A DNA stretch of 64,000 nucleotides, taken from NCBI GenBank assembly GCA_031280615.1, contig JAITGO010000017.1, positions 248,001 through 312,000 of the forward strand, given 5' to 3'. A model generated the notes under the pieces. It saw only the letters and a program-made list of their open reading frames with translations, did no database searches and had not been told where the DNA came from. Below are positions 7,437 to 16,906 of the stretch, in pieces. The translations under genes were made by a program, and so were the position numbers. Origin of the DNA: Desulfobulbus sp. (GTDB lineage Bacteria; Desulfobacterota; Desulfobulbia; Desulfobulbales; Desulfobulbaceae). How positions within the stretch are numbered: the first letter of the stretch is position 1; every line of letters begins with the position of its first letter.

Positions 7437-10076
7437 ATGGAACAGAGTAGTTTGCAGTCTATCATATTGTTGATATTGGTTTTGACGAGTCAGTCATATT
7501 TGACATTGGGCATTACCGCATTCAAGCAGGATGTGAAATCAAGAATCAGGCAAGCGTACATGATAGCGTGCGCCTGCCTTTCGATATGGAGCGCATCGTA
7601 TGGAATTATGGCGATATCGACCACGCATAATTATATATTTACGTTTTGGGCAATAGGTTATGCTGGGAGTTGTTTCTTTTTTGTGACATGGTTGAATTTT
7701 TTGATGTACCTGGCCAAGTCGAAATTATTGAATAATAAAAAATTATTAAGTTCACTGTATATTATTTCTTTTGCCATTTGTGTATTATGTATTACTTCAA
7801 ATGAAGTGTATTTTGTAAAAACTGAATATGGAAATCAATTCTTATATAAAGATAGCTTGATTTTTAAAATTTCATTTGTATACAGTGCATTGGTTGTCTT
7901 GTTGTTTTTGGCGATACAGATTTTGTGGATGTTTGGAGCTGGATATAAGCGCAACAAAAAACAGGCTATTAGTTTTACTATTCTCACCGCTGTAGTGGCT
8001 CCTCCTGGGCTTGCATGCGATTTTTTCTTCCCAACATTTACCAATTATCAGTTTCCTCCAATTACAACGGTTGCAATTTTAATTGTTTCTGTGCAGCTGT
8101 ATTTCATAATGAAGAAGAATAAATCTTTGAATATTACCGCTGAAGGTGCATCTGATGTAATATTTAAATCGATCGAGATTCCGATTTTTTTTCTCGATAA
8201 CAATGATGATGTTGTTCTCGCGAACAATTCAGCGGTTAATTTATTTAGAAAAATTTCAAAGTATTCGCAAGGTGGAAAAATTTACGATATTCTGCACGGT
8301 AGTAACAAATTCATTGATAAAGATATTTTTGAAGATGAATTTCAAAGTAAGATAATAACATTGAATGTGTCTGGAGTGGAAAAAATATATGACATGTCTC
8401 TTGATGTTGAAAAAGATGAGTATGGAGATATTTTTAGCAAGGTGGTAATTTTTCGAGACATTACGGATATACATACTGCGCTTGATCATGCGGTGGAGGC
8501 TAGTAAGGCCAAAGGTGATTTCTTATCCAGGATGAGTCATGAGATGCGGACTCCGCTAAACGCAATCATTGGCATGGCGAAAATTGGGATCGATAGTAAG
8601 GATGGTAGTAAAATGCAGTATTGCTTGGGGAGGATAAATTCATCGTCTAAGCATTTACTTGCTTTGATTAACGATATTCTTGACATGTCAAAAATTGAGT
8701 CGGGAAAAATTGAGATTAATAGCGATAAATTTCGATTGAATGATAAAATTGAAGAAATAATAAATGTCATATCTATCAAGGCGGAAGAGAAAAATATTGA
8801 TTTTGTGGTAGATATCGATCCGGCCATTCCAAACGATCTTGTTGGAGACGAATTGAGGCTGTCGCAGGTGATAACAAATCTGTTGTCGAACGCAGTTAAA
8901 TTCACGCAGGAAAGAGGATCTATCCATCTCAACATCAAGCTCAATAGCCGTGTTAATGAACAAGAAAGCGTTATATATGTTGAAGTTTCAGACACTGGCA
9001 TCGGAATACATCCCGATCACATCCGAAAGCTTTTTCATGCTTTTGAGCAAGTCGACGGCAGCATCGGCCGTCGTTTTGGAGGAACAGGTCTCGGATTGGC
9101 TATTTCCAAAAAAATTGTGGAAATGATGGGGGGAAGAATTGGCGTCCACAGCGGATTGGGCAAAGGAAGCCGATTCTTTTTCACTATCCCCTTGAAACAC
9201 TCGAGTCAACCAAGCTGGCATCCGTATCATGCACCTTTGGTTTGCAAGGATATCCGGGTGCTTGTTGTGGATGAGTCGCAGGAGATACGGGCGTATTTCG
9301 ACCGCCTCATGACCCGATTGAGGGCACAGTACGATTTGTTCGCCAGCGGGAGTTCGGCTCTTGACAGTATGCGCAATGCAGTATCGTCGGAACCGTATCA
9401 TGTCGTCTTTGCCAATTATTTAGTGCAAAATCTCGATGGAATGAAAATTCTCCATGAGATGAAGAAAATTTCACCCGATAGTTTCGGGGTCATCATGGTT
9501 CCTGTTTCAAAGTGGGATATCATTGAAAGCGAATCGACTCAGTCCAAAGTGGACAAATTCATTCAAAAGCCATTGGTGAGCTCGGCAATTATCGAAATAA
9601 TGGGCAGCATGGTTCATTCCGGTGAACATCATGAACATGTTGCGCCCGATGAACAACGTTCTTTGCAAGGAATTTTCAAAAGCAACAGGGTTCTGTTGGT
9701 TGAAGATATGGAATTGAACCGGGAAATAGTGCAAGCGCTCCTGGAGGAAACCGGGGTTGCCATGGACTTTGCCCACAATGGGCAAGAGGGGCTTCATAAG
9801 TTCATGACTCATCCGGACCAATACGATTTGATCCTCATGGATATGCAAATGCCGGTGATGGACGGCCTGGAGGCGACCAGGAAAATACGTGCGCTGGATG
9901 TACCGGAAGCCAGGGCGATTCCCATTGTCGCCATGACCGCCAATGCCTTTAAGGAAGACGTGGATGCCTGTCTTGCATCCGGGATGAACGACCATATCGG
10001 AAAACCGATCGATTTCGATCTGCTGATCGAAAAACTGACAAAACATCTTGCCCCGGCGCCCGTGCCTGCGGAATAA
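7437..10076 (+). CDS. Hybrid histidine kinase: 7TM input, PAS-like, HisKA, HATPase, pseudo-receiver, receiver
   Basis: The protein has 879 residues. The N terminus (about 1-225) has seven hydrophobic segments, like the N-terminal 7TM region of histidine kinases. A PAS-like segment follows (about 240-345). HisKA carries MSHEMRTPLNAIIG with the phospho-His at 368, and the ATPase domain has DTGIGI and FGGTGLGLAISKKIV. Two receivers follow. In the first, the phospho-acceptor position is Asn660 (VVFANYLVQNLDG), so it probably cannot be phosphorylated. The second is canonical (LILMDMQMPVMDG, Asp802). No HPt domain is fused; the stand-alone HPt at 40508-40846 is a possible partner but is far away. 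Codon use is strikingly AT-rich up to about 9230 and normal after, as if two DNA sources were joined. Confidence 0.92.
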   Translation: MEQSSLQSIILLILVLTSQSYLTLGITAFKQDVKSRIRQAYMIACACLSIWSASYGIMAISTTHNYIFTFWAIGYAGSCFFFVTWLNFLMYLAKSKLLNNKKLLSSLYIISFAICVLCITSNEVYFVKTEYGNQFLYKDSLIFKISFVYSALVVLLFLAIQILWMFGAGYKRNKKQAISFTILTAVVAPPGLACDFFFPTFTNYQFPPITTVAILIVSVQLYFIMKKNKSLNITAEGASDVIFKSIEIPIFFLDNNDDVVLANNSAVNLFRKISKYSQGGKIYDILHGSNKFIDKDIFEDEFQSKIITLNVSGVEKIYDMSLDVEKDEYGDIFSKVVIFRDITDIHTALDHAVEASKAKGDFLSRMSHEMRTPLNAIIGMAKIGIDSKDGSKMQYCLGRINSSSKHLLALINDILDMSKIESGKIEINSDKFRLNDKIEEIINVISIKAEEKNIDFVVDIDPAIPNDLVGDELRLSQVITNLLSNAVKFTQERGSIHLNIKLNSRVNEQESVIYVEVSDTGIGIHPDHIRKLFHAFEQVDGSIGRRFGGTGLGLAISKKIVEMMGGRIGVHSGLGKGSRFFFTIPLKHSSQPSWHPYHAPLVCKDIRVLVVDESQEIRAYFDRLMTRLRAQYDLFASGSSALDSMRNAVSSEPYHVVFANYLVQNLDGMKILHEMKKISPDSFGVIMVPVSKWDIIESESTQSKVDKFIQKPLVSSAIIEIMGSMVHSGEHHEHVAPDEQRSLQGIFKSNRVLLVEDMELNREIVQALLEETGVAMDFAHNGQEGLHKFMTHPDQYDLILMDMQMPVMDGLEATRKIRALDVPEARAIPIVAMTANAFKEDVDACLASGMNDHIGKPIDFDLLIEKLTKHLAPAPVPAE

Positions 10077-10178
10077 AAGCTATCGGCTTTGTGCAGGCGC
10101 GTTCAAAAAGCTTCTGCCAAGGCGAGGAGCAAGGAGAGGCGAGAGGGGAGGAAACTCTCTGACGGTGGGGCCGGAACC

Positions 10179-10217
10179 CCCCTTGGCCGCCCTTTTGTGG
10201 CCAAGGGGAGAATTTTT
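10179..10217 (+). terminator. Probable terminator of the hybrid kinase gene
   Basis: A perfect 10-bp inverted repeat CCCCTTGGCC / GGCCAAGGGG with a 10-base loop, followed by AGAATTTTT. It lies between convergent genes; only the plus strand has a T-run after the stem. Confidence 0.55.
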
Positions 10218-10237
10218 GACCGTGATTGCGCGGGTGG

Positions 10238-11806
10238 CTACAATCCCAATTGTTTCAAGACGTTCGGTCCGGCCACGCCGTCTTCGGCAAGGCCATTGGC
10301 CTTTTGGCTGGCCTTGACCGCCGTTTCCACGGCCTCGGTGAATACGCCGTCTTGGGGGCCAGTGTACAATCCTTTTGCTTTCAAGGCTTTTTGCAAGGCC
10401 TCGACCCGATAACCGCTGTCCCCCTTACGCAGCATGATGCCCTCCTTCTTGCCTTGGGCGGACATGTAGGCCGAGCTTTTGCTGCTCTTGCTCATTTCCT
10501 TCTGCATGGACACATTGCCGGCAGCCCGCTCGAGCTGTTTTTCGTCCACGGCCAATTGCTCCATCTTGCTGGCGATCGCTTTGTTGCCCGAGGCCACCGG
10601 GGCGAGTTTTCGCTGGTTTTCCTCAAGAATCTTCTTCGCGCCTTTGGCATCGCCGGACTTGAGTTTGTCGATGGCGGCCACATGCGCCTCCGAGGCATCC
10701 ATCAGCAAAACCTCCTCTTCCACCTGGCGTATTGCCGGGGCGGCCTTGGCATTGGCATCGGCTATGGCCTTGGCATCTTCCAGCACGTTGATCGTCAACG
10801 GGGTTTCCTGGCTTTTGGTCCGGCCATCTTCGGTTTTGTAATTGAACTTCAAAACGCCCAATTGCTGTTGGGCCTCGCCCTTGGCCGGGGTACATTCCAT
10901 TTCCAGCAGCACCTGGCGTTTTTCTCCGGAGCTGAGGTTGCTCATGTCGATATAGAGCGCGCCGTCGCGCTGTTCCTGGGTGTAGCCGCGGGCCTTGAGC
11001 TGTTTCGTCCCGACGGCCGGAATCACGGCAACCGTCAAATCCTTGCTGAACATGGCTGCGGCCAGATGCGCCTCCTGGCGAAAGACCGCCGGCAGGTTTT
11101 CGACATCGTTGACGTAATAGTACTGGCCGCCTCCCTGCTGGGCCACCGCCTGCATCAGATCCTCGTCGTAGTCCGCCCCCAGGCCGATGGTGGAGATATT
11201 CACCCCTTGCTTGCGTGCCTTGGCCGCCAACTGCCCCATCGGCACGGCCCCCGTCACGCCTTGGTTCGCCAGCCCGTCGGACAAGAGAATGACCCGGCTC
11301 ACGCCCTCGAACCGGCGTTCCTTCAATTGGCCCACGCCCGCTTCCAAGCCGCCGGATAGAAAGGTGCTCCCATCGGGGGTGATGGTATCCAGCAGTTTAT
11401 ACAACTTCTCCTTGTCCGGAACCTTGCCCAGCGGATACAGGGTCGTCACCTTGTCGTCGTAGATGATCAACCCCAGTTCGTCCTGGGGCTCCAGGGCGCG
11501 TACCAATACCTTGCCCGCCTGGATGGCGTATTCCATTTTCTTGGCCGAAAACATGGACCCGGAATGATCGATGACCAGGCTGATGGCCAAAGGCTGGCGT
11601 TTGACCTGAGGCGGGATTTCCGGCGCGGCGATTTCGACCAACACCTTGATTGCAACCGGAGCACCGGGGGCAACGGCCGCCACACTGGAACGGCTTTCCA
11701 CGGTCAGCTCCGCCGCCCGTCCCCGATCCACCGCAACACAGAACAACAGCAGACACCAAACGCACAACCAGGTGGTTGTGGTGTGCAACACTCCATTTTG
11801 CCGCAT
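10238..11806 (-). CDS. Secreted von Willebrand factor A domain protein with C-terminal peptidoglycan-binding domain
   Basis: The protein has 522 residues and an N-terminal signal or anchor sequence (residues about 10-32). The VWA domain (about 70-240) has an intact MIDAS motif DHSGS at 80-84, so divalent-metal-dependent protein binding is likely. A central beta-rich region and a helical Ala/Lys/Glu-rich segment follow. The last 60 residues form a PG_binding_1 domain (RKGDSGYRVEALQKALKAKG, then DGVFTEAVETAVKASQ), which should tether it to the cell wall. The ATG at 11806 has AAGGAG 6 bases upstream. The upstream GyrI-like gene ends 11 bp before, so the two are probably co-transcribed. The function is unknown; a periplasmic adhesion or assembly scaffold is a guess. 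Confidence 0.85.
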   Translation of the reverse strand: MRQNGVLHTTTTWLCVWCLLLFCVAVDRGRAAELTVESRSSVAAVAPGAPVAIKVLVEIAAPEIPPQVKRQPLAISLVIDHSGSMFSAKKMEYAIQAGKVLVRALEPQDELGLIIYDDKVTTLYPLGKVPDKEKLYKLLDTITPDGSTFLSGGLEAGVGQLKERRFEGVSRVILLSDGLANQGVTGAVPMGQLAAKARKQGVNISTIGLGADYDEDLMQAVAQQGGGQYYYVNDVENLPAVFRQEAHLAAAMFSKDLTVAVIPAVGTKQLKARGYTQEQRDGALYIDMSNLSSGEKRQVLLEMECTPAKGEAQQQLGVLKFNYKTEDGRTKSQETPLTINVLEDAKAIADANAKAAPAIRQVEEEVLLMDASEAHVAAIDKLKSGDAKGAKKILEENQRKLAPVASGNKAIASKMEQLAVDEKQLERAAGNVSMQKEMSKSSKSSAYMSAQGKKEGIMLRKGDSGYRVEALQKALKAKGLYTGPQDGVFTEAVETAVKASQKANGLAEDGVAGPNVLKQLGL

Positions 11807-11816
11807 ACTTTTCTCC

Positions 11817-12299
11817 TTATTGTTTGTTGACTGGAACATAGATTGCGAAAGAGCCGTCCGTTAGATACGTCTCGTCGTACCGTTCGAAGCAGGGGGCGGC
11901 ATAGTTGACCGCATAGCCGGCGCGCGCCGCGTCCCACCTTTGGTAGAGGAAGGTGTAGATCTCGCCGATTTTTTCGAGGGAGGCCACGTAGCAGCGGGCG
12001 TACACACCTTGCGGCAGGCGCACGGCCTGCATGCCGGCAGGGATGTTGTCCGGATCGCCGGGCACGGCGGCCCAGTAGGTGAAAGCCCCATGCTCTTGCA
12101 TGTCCGTGCTGATCCCGTAGGATTCCCCGTGAAAGTCTTCCGGCCTTTTTCCGTTCACCTCATGCATGCGCGGCATGAACGCCTGCCATAAGGCCGGACA
12201 ATCTTTGGCCGCCTGTTCGAAATGGGTGTCGATTTTCAAGCCAATGGCCACCACCTCGGGCAAGGCGACGATATCGACCGCAATTTTTTCTCGTATCAT
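11817..12299 (-). CDS. GyrI-like / AraC effector-binding domain protein
   Basis: This is a stand-alone 160-residue protein that looks like the effector-binding (GyrI-like small-molecule binding) domain. It opens with a beta strand (KIAVDIVALPEVVAIGLKI) and ends in a typical section (AAPCFERYDETYLTDGSFAIYVPV). The middle contains GAFTYWAAVPGDPDNIPAGM and LPQGVYARCYVASLEKIGEIY, where the usual ligand-pocket Gly-x-Tyr strand sits. There is no DNA-binding domain, so it probably binds a small hydrophobic or cationic compound. The start at 12299 is backed by GGAGGA 5 bases upstream; an in-frame extension upstream has no family similarity. It forms a two-gene unit with the VWA gene. Confidence 0.75.
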   Translation of the reverse strand: MIREKIAVDIVALPEVVAIGLKIDTHFEQAAKDCPALWQAFMPRMHEVNGKRPEDFHGESYGISTDMQEHGAFTYWAAVPGDPDNIPAGMQAVRLPQGVYARCYVASLEKIGEIYTFLYQRWDAARAGYAVNYAAPCFERYDETYLTDGSFAIYVPVNKQ

Positions 12300-12702
12300 G
12301 CATTCCTCCGCTGTTATTGGTTGGTATCGTTCGAAATATCCAGACGAGGGCGGAACCTTTCCGCGCACCCTAACCCAAAAAAGATTTTTTGGCCGCAACA
12401 GTCAATCGATCCGGCCCAGATGGAGCGGTTCGTTGCCATCGGGCGCGGATCGACGCGGTCGTGCCGGCCAGGTGGGTGCCGCGCGATCCCGATCGGCCGC
12501 TGCCTGCGCCAAATCCTTGGAGGAGGAGATGCGGCCGCCGCATCAATATCTTGGTGCCAAGTGGCAGCCAGTTGGGTATACCAACCGCAATTGCCGTTTT
12601 GAGCGGACCCGATCCGGGAAAGCGCGCCACACGGCGGCAAGGGCCCTGCTGGCCCCCCTGGATGCGTGTCCACGATTTCTTTGACCCGTGAGGTGCATTG
12701 CC
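12300..12702. other. Divergent intergenic region with no recognised element
   Basis: About 400 GC-rich bases between the GyrI-like gene (-) and the GH16 gene (+). I see no gene, no strong hairpin with a T-run, and no confident promoter. Confidence 0.4.
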
Positions 12703-13524
12703 ATGAACGCAACGAGTTCGACCGCCCCTGTTCCCTTCACCTCGACCGATTTGCCGGCCGACCGGCTCCGCCTGGTCTGGAGCGACGAATTCGATGAGCT
12801 TGCCGGCACGCCGCCCGATCCCGCCAAATGGGAATGCGAACAGGGCGGCGGCGGCTGGGGTAACGGCGAGCTGGAGTTCTACACCGACAGCACCGAGAAT
12901 GCGGCCCAGGACGGCCAGAGCTGCCTGGTCATCACCGCCAAGGCCGTGCCGGAGACCGAGCAGCACCAGCGCACCTGCTGGTACGGCCCGGCCCGCTTCA
13001 CCTCGGCACGGCTGTTGACGCGCGGGCGTTTCGCCTTCACCTATGGGCTGGTGGAGGCGCGGATCAAACTTCCCTACGGCCAGGGGCTTTGGCCGGCTTT
13101 CTGGATGTTGGGCGAGAATTTCGGTGAGGTGGGGTGGCCCGCCTGCGGCGAAATCGATATCATGGAAAACATCGGCAGGGAACCGGGCACCGTGCATGGC
13201 ACCGTGCATGGGCCCGGATATTGCGGCGGCGAGGGGATCGGCACGGGATTGGCCTTGGCGGACGGAGCCATGGTGCGCGACGATTTCCACGTTTTCGCGG
13301 TGGATTGGCAGCCGGACCGCATCCGGTGGTACATGGACAACCGGATGTTCTTCGAACTGAGCCGGGAACAGATCCCCCAGGGAGCTCCGTGGGCCTTCGA
13401 CCACCCCTTTTTCCTGTTGATGAACGTGGCCGTGGGCGGATATTGGCCGGGCAACCCCGACGAAACCACCGTCTTCCCGCAGACCATGACGATCGACTTC
13501 GTCCGGGTCTATCAGGCCGGGTGA
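12703..13524 (+). CDS. Glycoside hydrolase family 16 (beta-glucanase-like)
   Basis: The protein has 273 residues spanning one complete GH16 beta-jelly-roll. The catalytic motif EIDIME lies at residues 150-155, with Glu150 as nucleophile and Glu155 as acid/base. Flanking motifs are also present: LVWSDEFDEL, WGNGELEFYT, YGLVEARIKLPYGQGLWPAFWMLGE and the C-terminal MTIDFVRVYQAG. Bacterial relatives hydrolyse beta-1,3 or mixed beta-1,3-1,4 glucans such as laminarin. No signal peptide is visible at either possible start (12703, or 12688 five codons earlier). It would therefore be cytoplasmic or exported by another route, which is unusual for this family. GAGGTG precedes the ATG at 12703. Confidence 0.9.
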   Translation: MNATSSTAPVPFTSTDLPADRLRLVWSDEFDELAGTPPDPAKWECEQGGGGWGNGELEFYTDSTENAAQDGQSCLVITAKAVPETEQHQRTCWYGPARFTSARLLTRGRFAFTYGLVEARIKLPYGQGLWPAFWMLGENFGEVGWPACGEIDIMENIGREPGTVHGTVHGPGYCGGEGIGTGLALADGAMVRDDFHVFAVDWQPDRIRWYMDNRMFFELSREQIPQGAPWAFDHPFFLLMNVAVGGYWPGNPDETTVFPQTMTIDFVRVYQAG

Positions 13525-13611
13525 TGCGGGCAGGCGCCCGGCCTTGGTTTTTGATGGTTACCGCCTCTGTGGTACCGAGCATTATTGAACAATGACGTCA
13601 AGGAGTTCGGC

Positions 13612-14181
13612 ATGAACATCTATTATGAGCAGGATCTGCGCGAGGAATCGATTTTTGCGGTGGCCAGGGAAATGATGACCGCGGCGCGGACCGCCCCGAA
13701 GGCCAAGGGAGTGGACAATCTGGTCGTCGCCCTGTTGAAGAAGGACGGTATCGCCGCAGTATCCGACACCCTCAAGACCATGGCTCGGCGGGACAAGTTG
13801 CCCGATTTCTTCCTGCGGGACGCGGTCAACATCCTTTCGGCCCAGGCCCTGGTCCTGTTCGGCACCAAAATCATGTCGATGGGGCTGCACCCCTGCGGCA
13901 TGTGCGGTTTTGCCGATTGCGCAGAGAAGAACAAGCACCCGAAACATCCCTGCGTGCTCAACACCGGCGATCTCGGGATCGCCATGGGGTCCGCTGCCAG
14001 CGTGGCCATGGACCACCGGGTCGACAACCGCATCATGTATACCGTGGGGCAGGCGGCGCTGGAAATGAGGCTCCTCGGCGAGGAGGTCAGGATCGTGTAC
14101 GGCATGCCGTTGAGCGCAAGCGGCAAGAACCCGTTCATGGACAGGGACAAAGACGCCCTGGTCAAGCTCGCCGGGCAGTGA
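13612..14181 (+). CDS. DUF2148 ferredoxin-like domain protein
   Basis: The protein has 189 residues. The centre carries HPCGMCGFADCAEK and then KHPC, giving Cys95, Cys98, Cys103 and Cys114, a spacing that could hold an iron-sulfur cluster. The rest matches the DUF2148 family of strict anaerobes: an N-terminal helix ending in ARTAPKAKGVDNL, and the C-terminal MPLSASGKNPFMDR, reminiscent of the family's SxxGKNxxFDR ending. AAGGAG lies 8 bases before the ATG. A redox role is likely, but no reaction is known. A strong bidirectional terminator follows. Confidence 0.8.
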   Translation: MNIYYEQDLREESIFAVAREMMTAARTAPKAKGVDNLVVALLKKDGIAAVSDTLKTMARRDKLPDFFLRDAVNILSAQALVLFGTKIMSMGLHPCGMCGFADCAEKNKHPKHPCVLNTGDLGIAMGSAASVAMDHRVDNRIMYTVGQAALEMRLLGEEVRIVYGMPLSASGKNPFMDRDKDALVKLAGQ

Positions 14182-14225
14182 CGGCCCCGGCCGGCGGCGA
14201 TGCGAGCGCCCGTTGCCGGCACCCA

Positions 14226-14285
14226 TAAAAACGAAGCCGGATCAAGCCGCACGACTCGCGGCCTGATCCGGCTTCGTTTTTCCTC
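14226..14285. terminator. Bidirectional terminator between DUF2148 gene and chemoreceptor gene
   Basis: A long stem (AAACGAAGCCGGATCA with TGATCCGGCTTCGTTT, extended by CCGC/GCGG inside) has A-runs on the left and T-runs on the right. It can end transcripts from both converging operons. Confidence 0.9.
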
Positions 14286-14336
14286 TTTTTCCTTCTTTTT
14301 TCTCTTGCCGGTCGGTGAGTTTGCGTGTTGCGAGCT

Positions 14337-15965
14337 TTAGCCGCGCACGCGGATCTGGGCGACGAAATCGGCCAGATTGGCCTGGACTTTCCCGGTCTGC
14401 TGCACCAGAGCGGCGATCTTCTCGCTGACCAGTCGGGCTGCCTGGCCAGTGGCGTCGGTGGCGGCAACGACATCGTTCAGGCTGCGGGAAACGCCCGAGG
14501 TCTCCAGCGCGACCGACTGGGTGCTCTTGGTGATCTCGTCGCTAGCGTTTTGCTGCTGCGACACCGCCATTTCGATTTCCTTGGCAATGGCGTTGATCTT
14601 CTCAAGGGTGGAGTTGACCGAACCGATGGAGCGCACGGAATCTCTGGTCGCGCCCTGGATGTTCCGGATCTGGTCCGATATCCTGGCGGTCGACTGCTTG
14701 GTCTGGTTGGCCAGTTCCTTCACCTCCGAGGCCACCACCGCAAAGCCCTTGCCGGCGTCGCCGGCCCGGGCGGCCTCGATGGTGGCGTTGAGGGCCAACA
14801 GGTCGGTTTGCTCGGCGATATCGGAGATGATGGAAATGATGGCCTCGATCTCCTTGGCGTTGGCGTTCAACCGGTCGACGACCTCGCTGGTGCTCCTGAT
14901 GGCATCGACCGCGCCGGCCGAGACCGTCGACGCCTCCAGCACCTTGTCGCTGATATCGCTGGTGGTGGTGTTCATTTCCTCGATGGCCGCCGCCACCGAC
15001 TGCACGTCCGCAGCGGTGGCTTCCGAGGATTGCATGGCCTTTTCCGAAATCGTGACGGTGTTGTTGGCGGTTGCCATCACCGAGGCAACGGCATCGCCGA
15101 TGTTGTTCAATTCGCCGAGGACCGAGGAGAGGATCGAACCCACGTTCTGTTCGAAATCAACGGCCATGGCCTGTATCCGTTTTTCCAGCCGGTCCTTTTC
15201 CAGGGCGTTGTTTTTGAAGACCTGAATGGCCGCGGCCATCTCGCCGATCTCGTCGCGCCGATGCTCGCCGGGGATGGCGACGGTCAGGTCGTTTTCCGAG
15301 AGCAGGCGCATGGTCCTGGTCATGAGCACCACCGGCTTGGTGATGGTTCTGGTCAGGAAAAACAACAGGATGCCGACGATGGTCACCAGCCCGGCGCAAC
15401 CGTAGACAAGCATCATGCGCTGGCTGAGGATCGACTCGTTGAGTGGCCGCAAATCGTAAGTGAGCTGGATAACACCGCCCAGTTCGTCCCGGAGCCAATC
15501 GACATGGCACCGAATGCAGTCGGCGTTCGACACCTGCGGGGTCACGATGAGCACGGTGTCGTTGGTCGTGGCCACGAACTGCTTCTTGTCCGTCCGAGAG
15601 CGGGCGAACAGCTCCTTGTCCATGGCTTTTCCCTTGATCTCCTCGGCCGACATCAGGCTGGAGGAGGTCATGTTCAGCCGCCCTTCCTTGGTGAAGAGCG
15701 ACACGTCGACGATTCCCTCGATATTGCGCTGGTTCCAGAGGATTTTCTGGAAATTGTCCATCTGGCCCCGTTCCAGCGAACCTTTCACCGCCTCCTGCAG
15801 GGAATCGGCCAGGATCAGCACGGATTTCCGGTATGAGTCGGTCAGTCGTCTGCTGATGTAATGGTCGAACAGCACACACCCCGCCACCAGGAGAACGACC
15901 ATGGCCGGCGTGATCGACAGCATGAATTTGGTGGCAATACGAAGCCGCGAAAAAGAGCGTATCAT
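14337..15965 (-). CDS. Methyl-accepting chemotaxis protein with periplasmic c-type heme motif
   Basis: The protein has 542 residues. TM1 is at about 13-33 and TM2 at about 184-205. The periplasmic domain between them carries a single CXXCH (CIRCH, residues 150-154), so a covalent heme is expected. A HAMP domain (about 206-260) and a full signalling domain follow; its hairpin tip contains [26 protein letters not shown] as overlapping parts. The layout resembles Desulfovibrio DcrA and the Geobacter c-heme chemoreceptors, which sense redox state, oxygen or NO. The start codon overlaps the stop of the hydrogenase small-subunit gene (ATGA at 15962-15965), implying translational coupling and a shared function. 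The C terminus lacks a CheR-binding pentapeptide. Confidence 0.93.
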   Translation of the reverse strand: MIRSFSRLRIATKFMLSITPAMVVLLVAGCVLFDHYISRRLTDSYRKSVLILADSLQEAVKGSLERGQMDNFQKILWNQRNIEGIVDVSLFTKEGRLNMTSSSLMSAEEIKGKAMDKELFARSRTDKKQFVATTNDTVLIVTPQVSNADCIRCHVDWLRDELGGVIQLTYDLRPLNESILSQRMMLVYGCAGLVTIVGILLFFLTRTITKPVVLMTRTMRLLSENDLTVAIPGEHRRDEIGEMAAAIQVFKNNALEKDRLEKRIQAMAVDFEQNVGSILSSVLGELNNIGDAVASVMATANNTVTISEKAMQSSEATAADVQSVAAAIEEMNTTTSDISDKVLEASTVSAGAVDAIRSTSEVVDRLNANAKEIEAIISIISDIAEQTDLLALNATIEAARAGDAGKGFAVVASEVKELANQTKQSTARISDQIRNIQGATRDSVRSIGSVNSTLEKINAIAKEIEMAVSQQQNASDEITKSTQSVALETSGVSRSLNDVVAATDATGQAARLVSEKIAALVQQTGKVQANLADFVAQIRVRG

Positions 15966-16894
15966 GATGTGGTCCTCGACTCAGATTCGGTTCGGTAAAA
16001 AGGGAAATCCTTGCGGAGGGCAAAGGTGGGGGACGCACAGCCGATGCAGGGCGCGTTGGCGTCGATGCACCAGGTCCTGCCGCCGTTCCACCAGCGGGTG
16101 GGGCAGTCGGCAAAGGTGATGGGCCCCAGGCAGCCGAGTTTGAACAGGCAACCGGGATCGCCCAGTTTCTCGGCGAACATTTCCTCCTGGAAACAATGGT
16201 AGCGAGGGCAGGAGTTGTGCAAATTGCCGCCGAAGAACAGCTTCGGCGAGCGGGATTTGGTCAGTTCCGGCATCCCGATCTTGACCAGGTGGGTGATCGT
16301 GTGCCAGACCCAATCCGGATGCGCCGGGCAGCCGGGAATGGTGATGAGGGGCTTGTCGAGGTGGCGTTGCGCCAAAAAGGCGGGCACGCTGATCGATCCG
16401 GTTGGATTGCCTTCGGCCGAGGGGATGCCGCCAAAGGAGGCGCAGGTGCCGATGGCGATGATGCCGGCCGCGGTCTTGGCGCCCGCCGCCACGTATTCGC
16501 CAAAGGGTTTGGAGCCGATCATGCACGCCTCCGGCATGCCGGCCGGGATGGCGCCCTCGATTGCCAGGTAGTATTCGCCGTCCTTGCCATCGATGAACGA
16601 ATCGATCAAGGTCAGGGCCTGCTGGCCGGAGGCGGCCGACAGATCGGCATGGAAGCTCAGGTTCGAATAGGTGGTGATGTAGGCCAGGGGCGAGGGGGTG
16701 GCGGTCTGGAGCAGCGAAATCGAGCAACCGGTGCAGGACAATCCCTGCAGGTAGATAATTTTCGGCACCGACTCGGCGGTGGTCGGCCGCAGGGCCGCTT
16801 GAATCGGCTCGGGCAGGGCGGAAAACCCGAACATCGTTCCTAGCGCGGCGGCCAGTCGCAGGGCCTGCCGTCGATCGATCTTGATCTCATCCAT
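15962..16894 (-). CDS. [NiFe] hydrogenase small subunit, Tat-exported
   Basis: The protein has 310 residues. The N terminus ([18 protein letters not shown]) looks like a short twin-arginine signal. The proximal-cluster ligands are present: CTGC at 54-57, GTCASFGG, and GCPAHPDW. The C-terminal part has [31 protein letters not shown] and [13 protein letters not shown], the ligand set for two further clusters. The Cys in TWC, where standard group 1 enzymes have Pro, suggests a medial [4Fe-4S] rather than [3Fe-4S] cluster, as in [NiFeSe] enzymes. There is no C-terminal membrane anchor, so it is probably a soluble periplasmic uptake enzyme passing electrons to cytochrome c3. The gene follows the large subunit, the reverse of the usual order. 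Confidence 0.93.
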   Translation of the reverse strand: MDEIKIDRRQALRLAAALGTMFGFSALPEPIQAALRPTTAESVPKIIYLQGLSCTGCSISLLQTATPSPLAYITTYSNLSFHADLSAASGQQALTLIDSFIDGKDGEYYLAIEGAIPAGMPEACMIGSKPFGEYVAAGAKTAAGIIAIGTCASFGGIPSAEGNPTGSISVPAFLAQRHLDKPLITIPGCPAHPDWVWHTITHLVKIGMPELTKSRSPKLFFGGNLHNSCPRYHCFQEEMFAEKLGDPGCLFKLGCLGPITFADCPTRWWNGGRTWCIDANAPCIGCASPTFALRKDFPFYRTESESRTTS

Positions 16895-16906
16895 AAGGCG
16901 CTCCTG

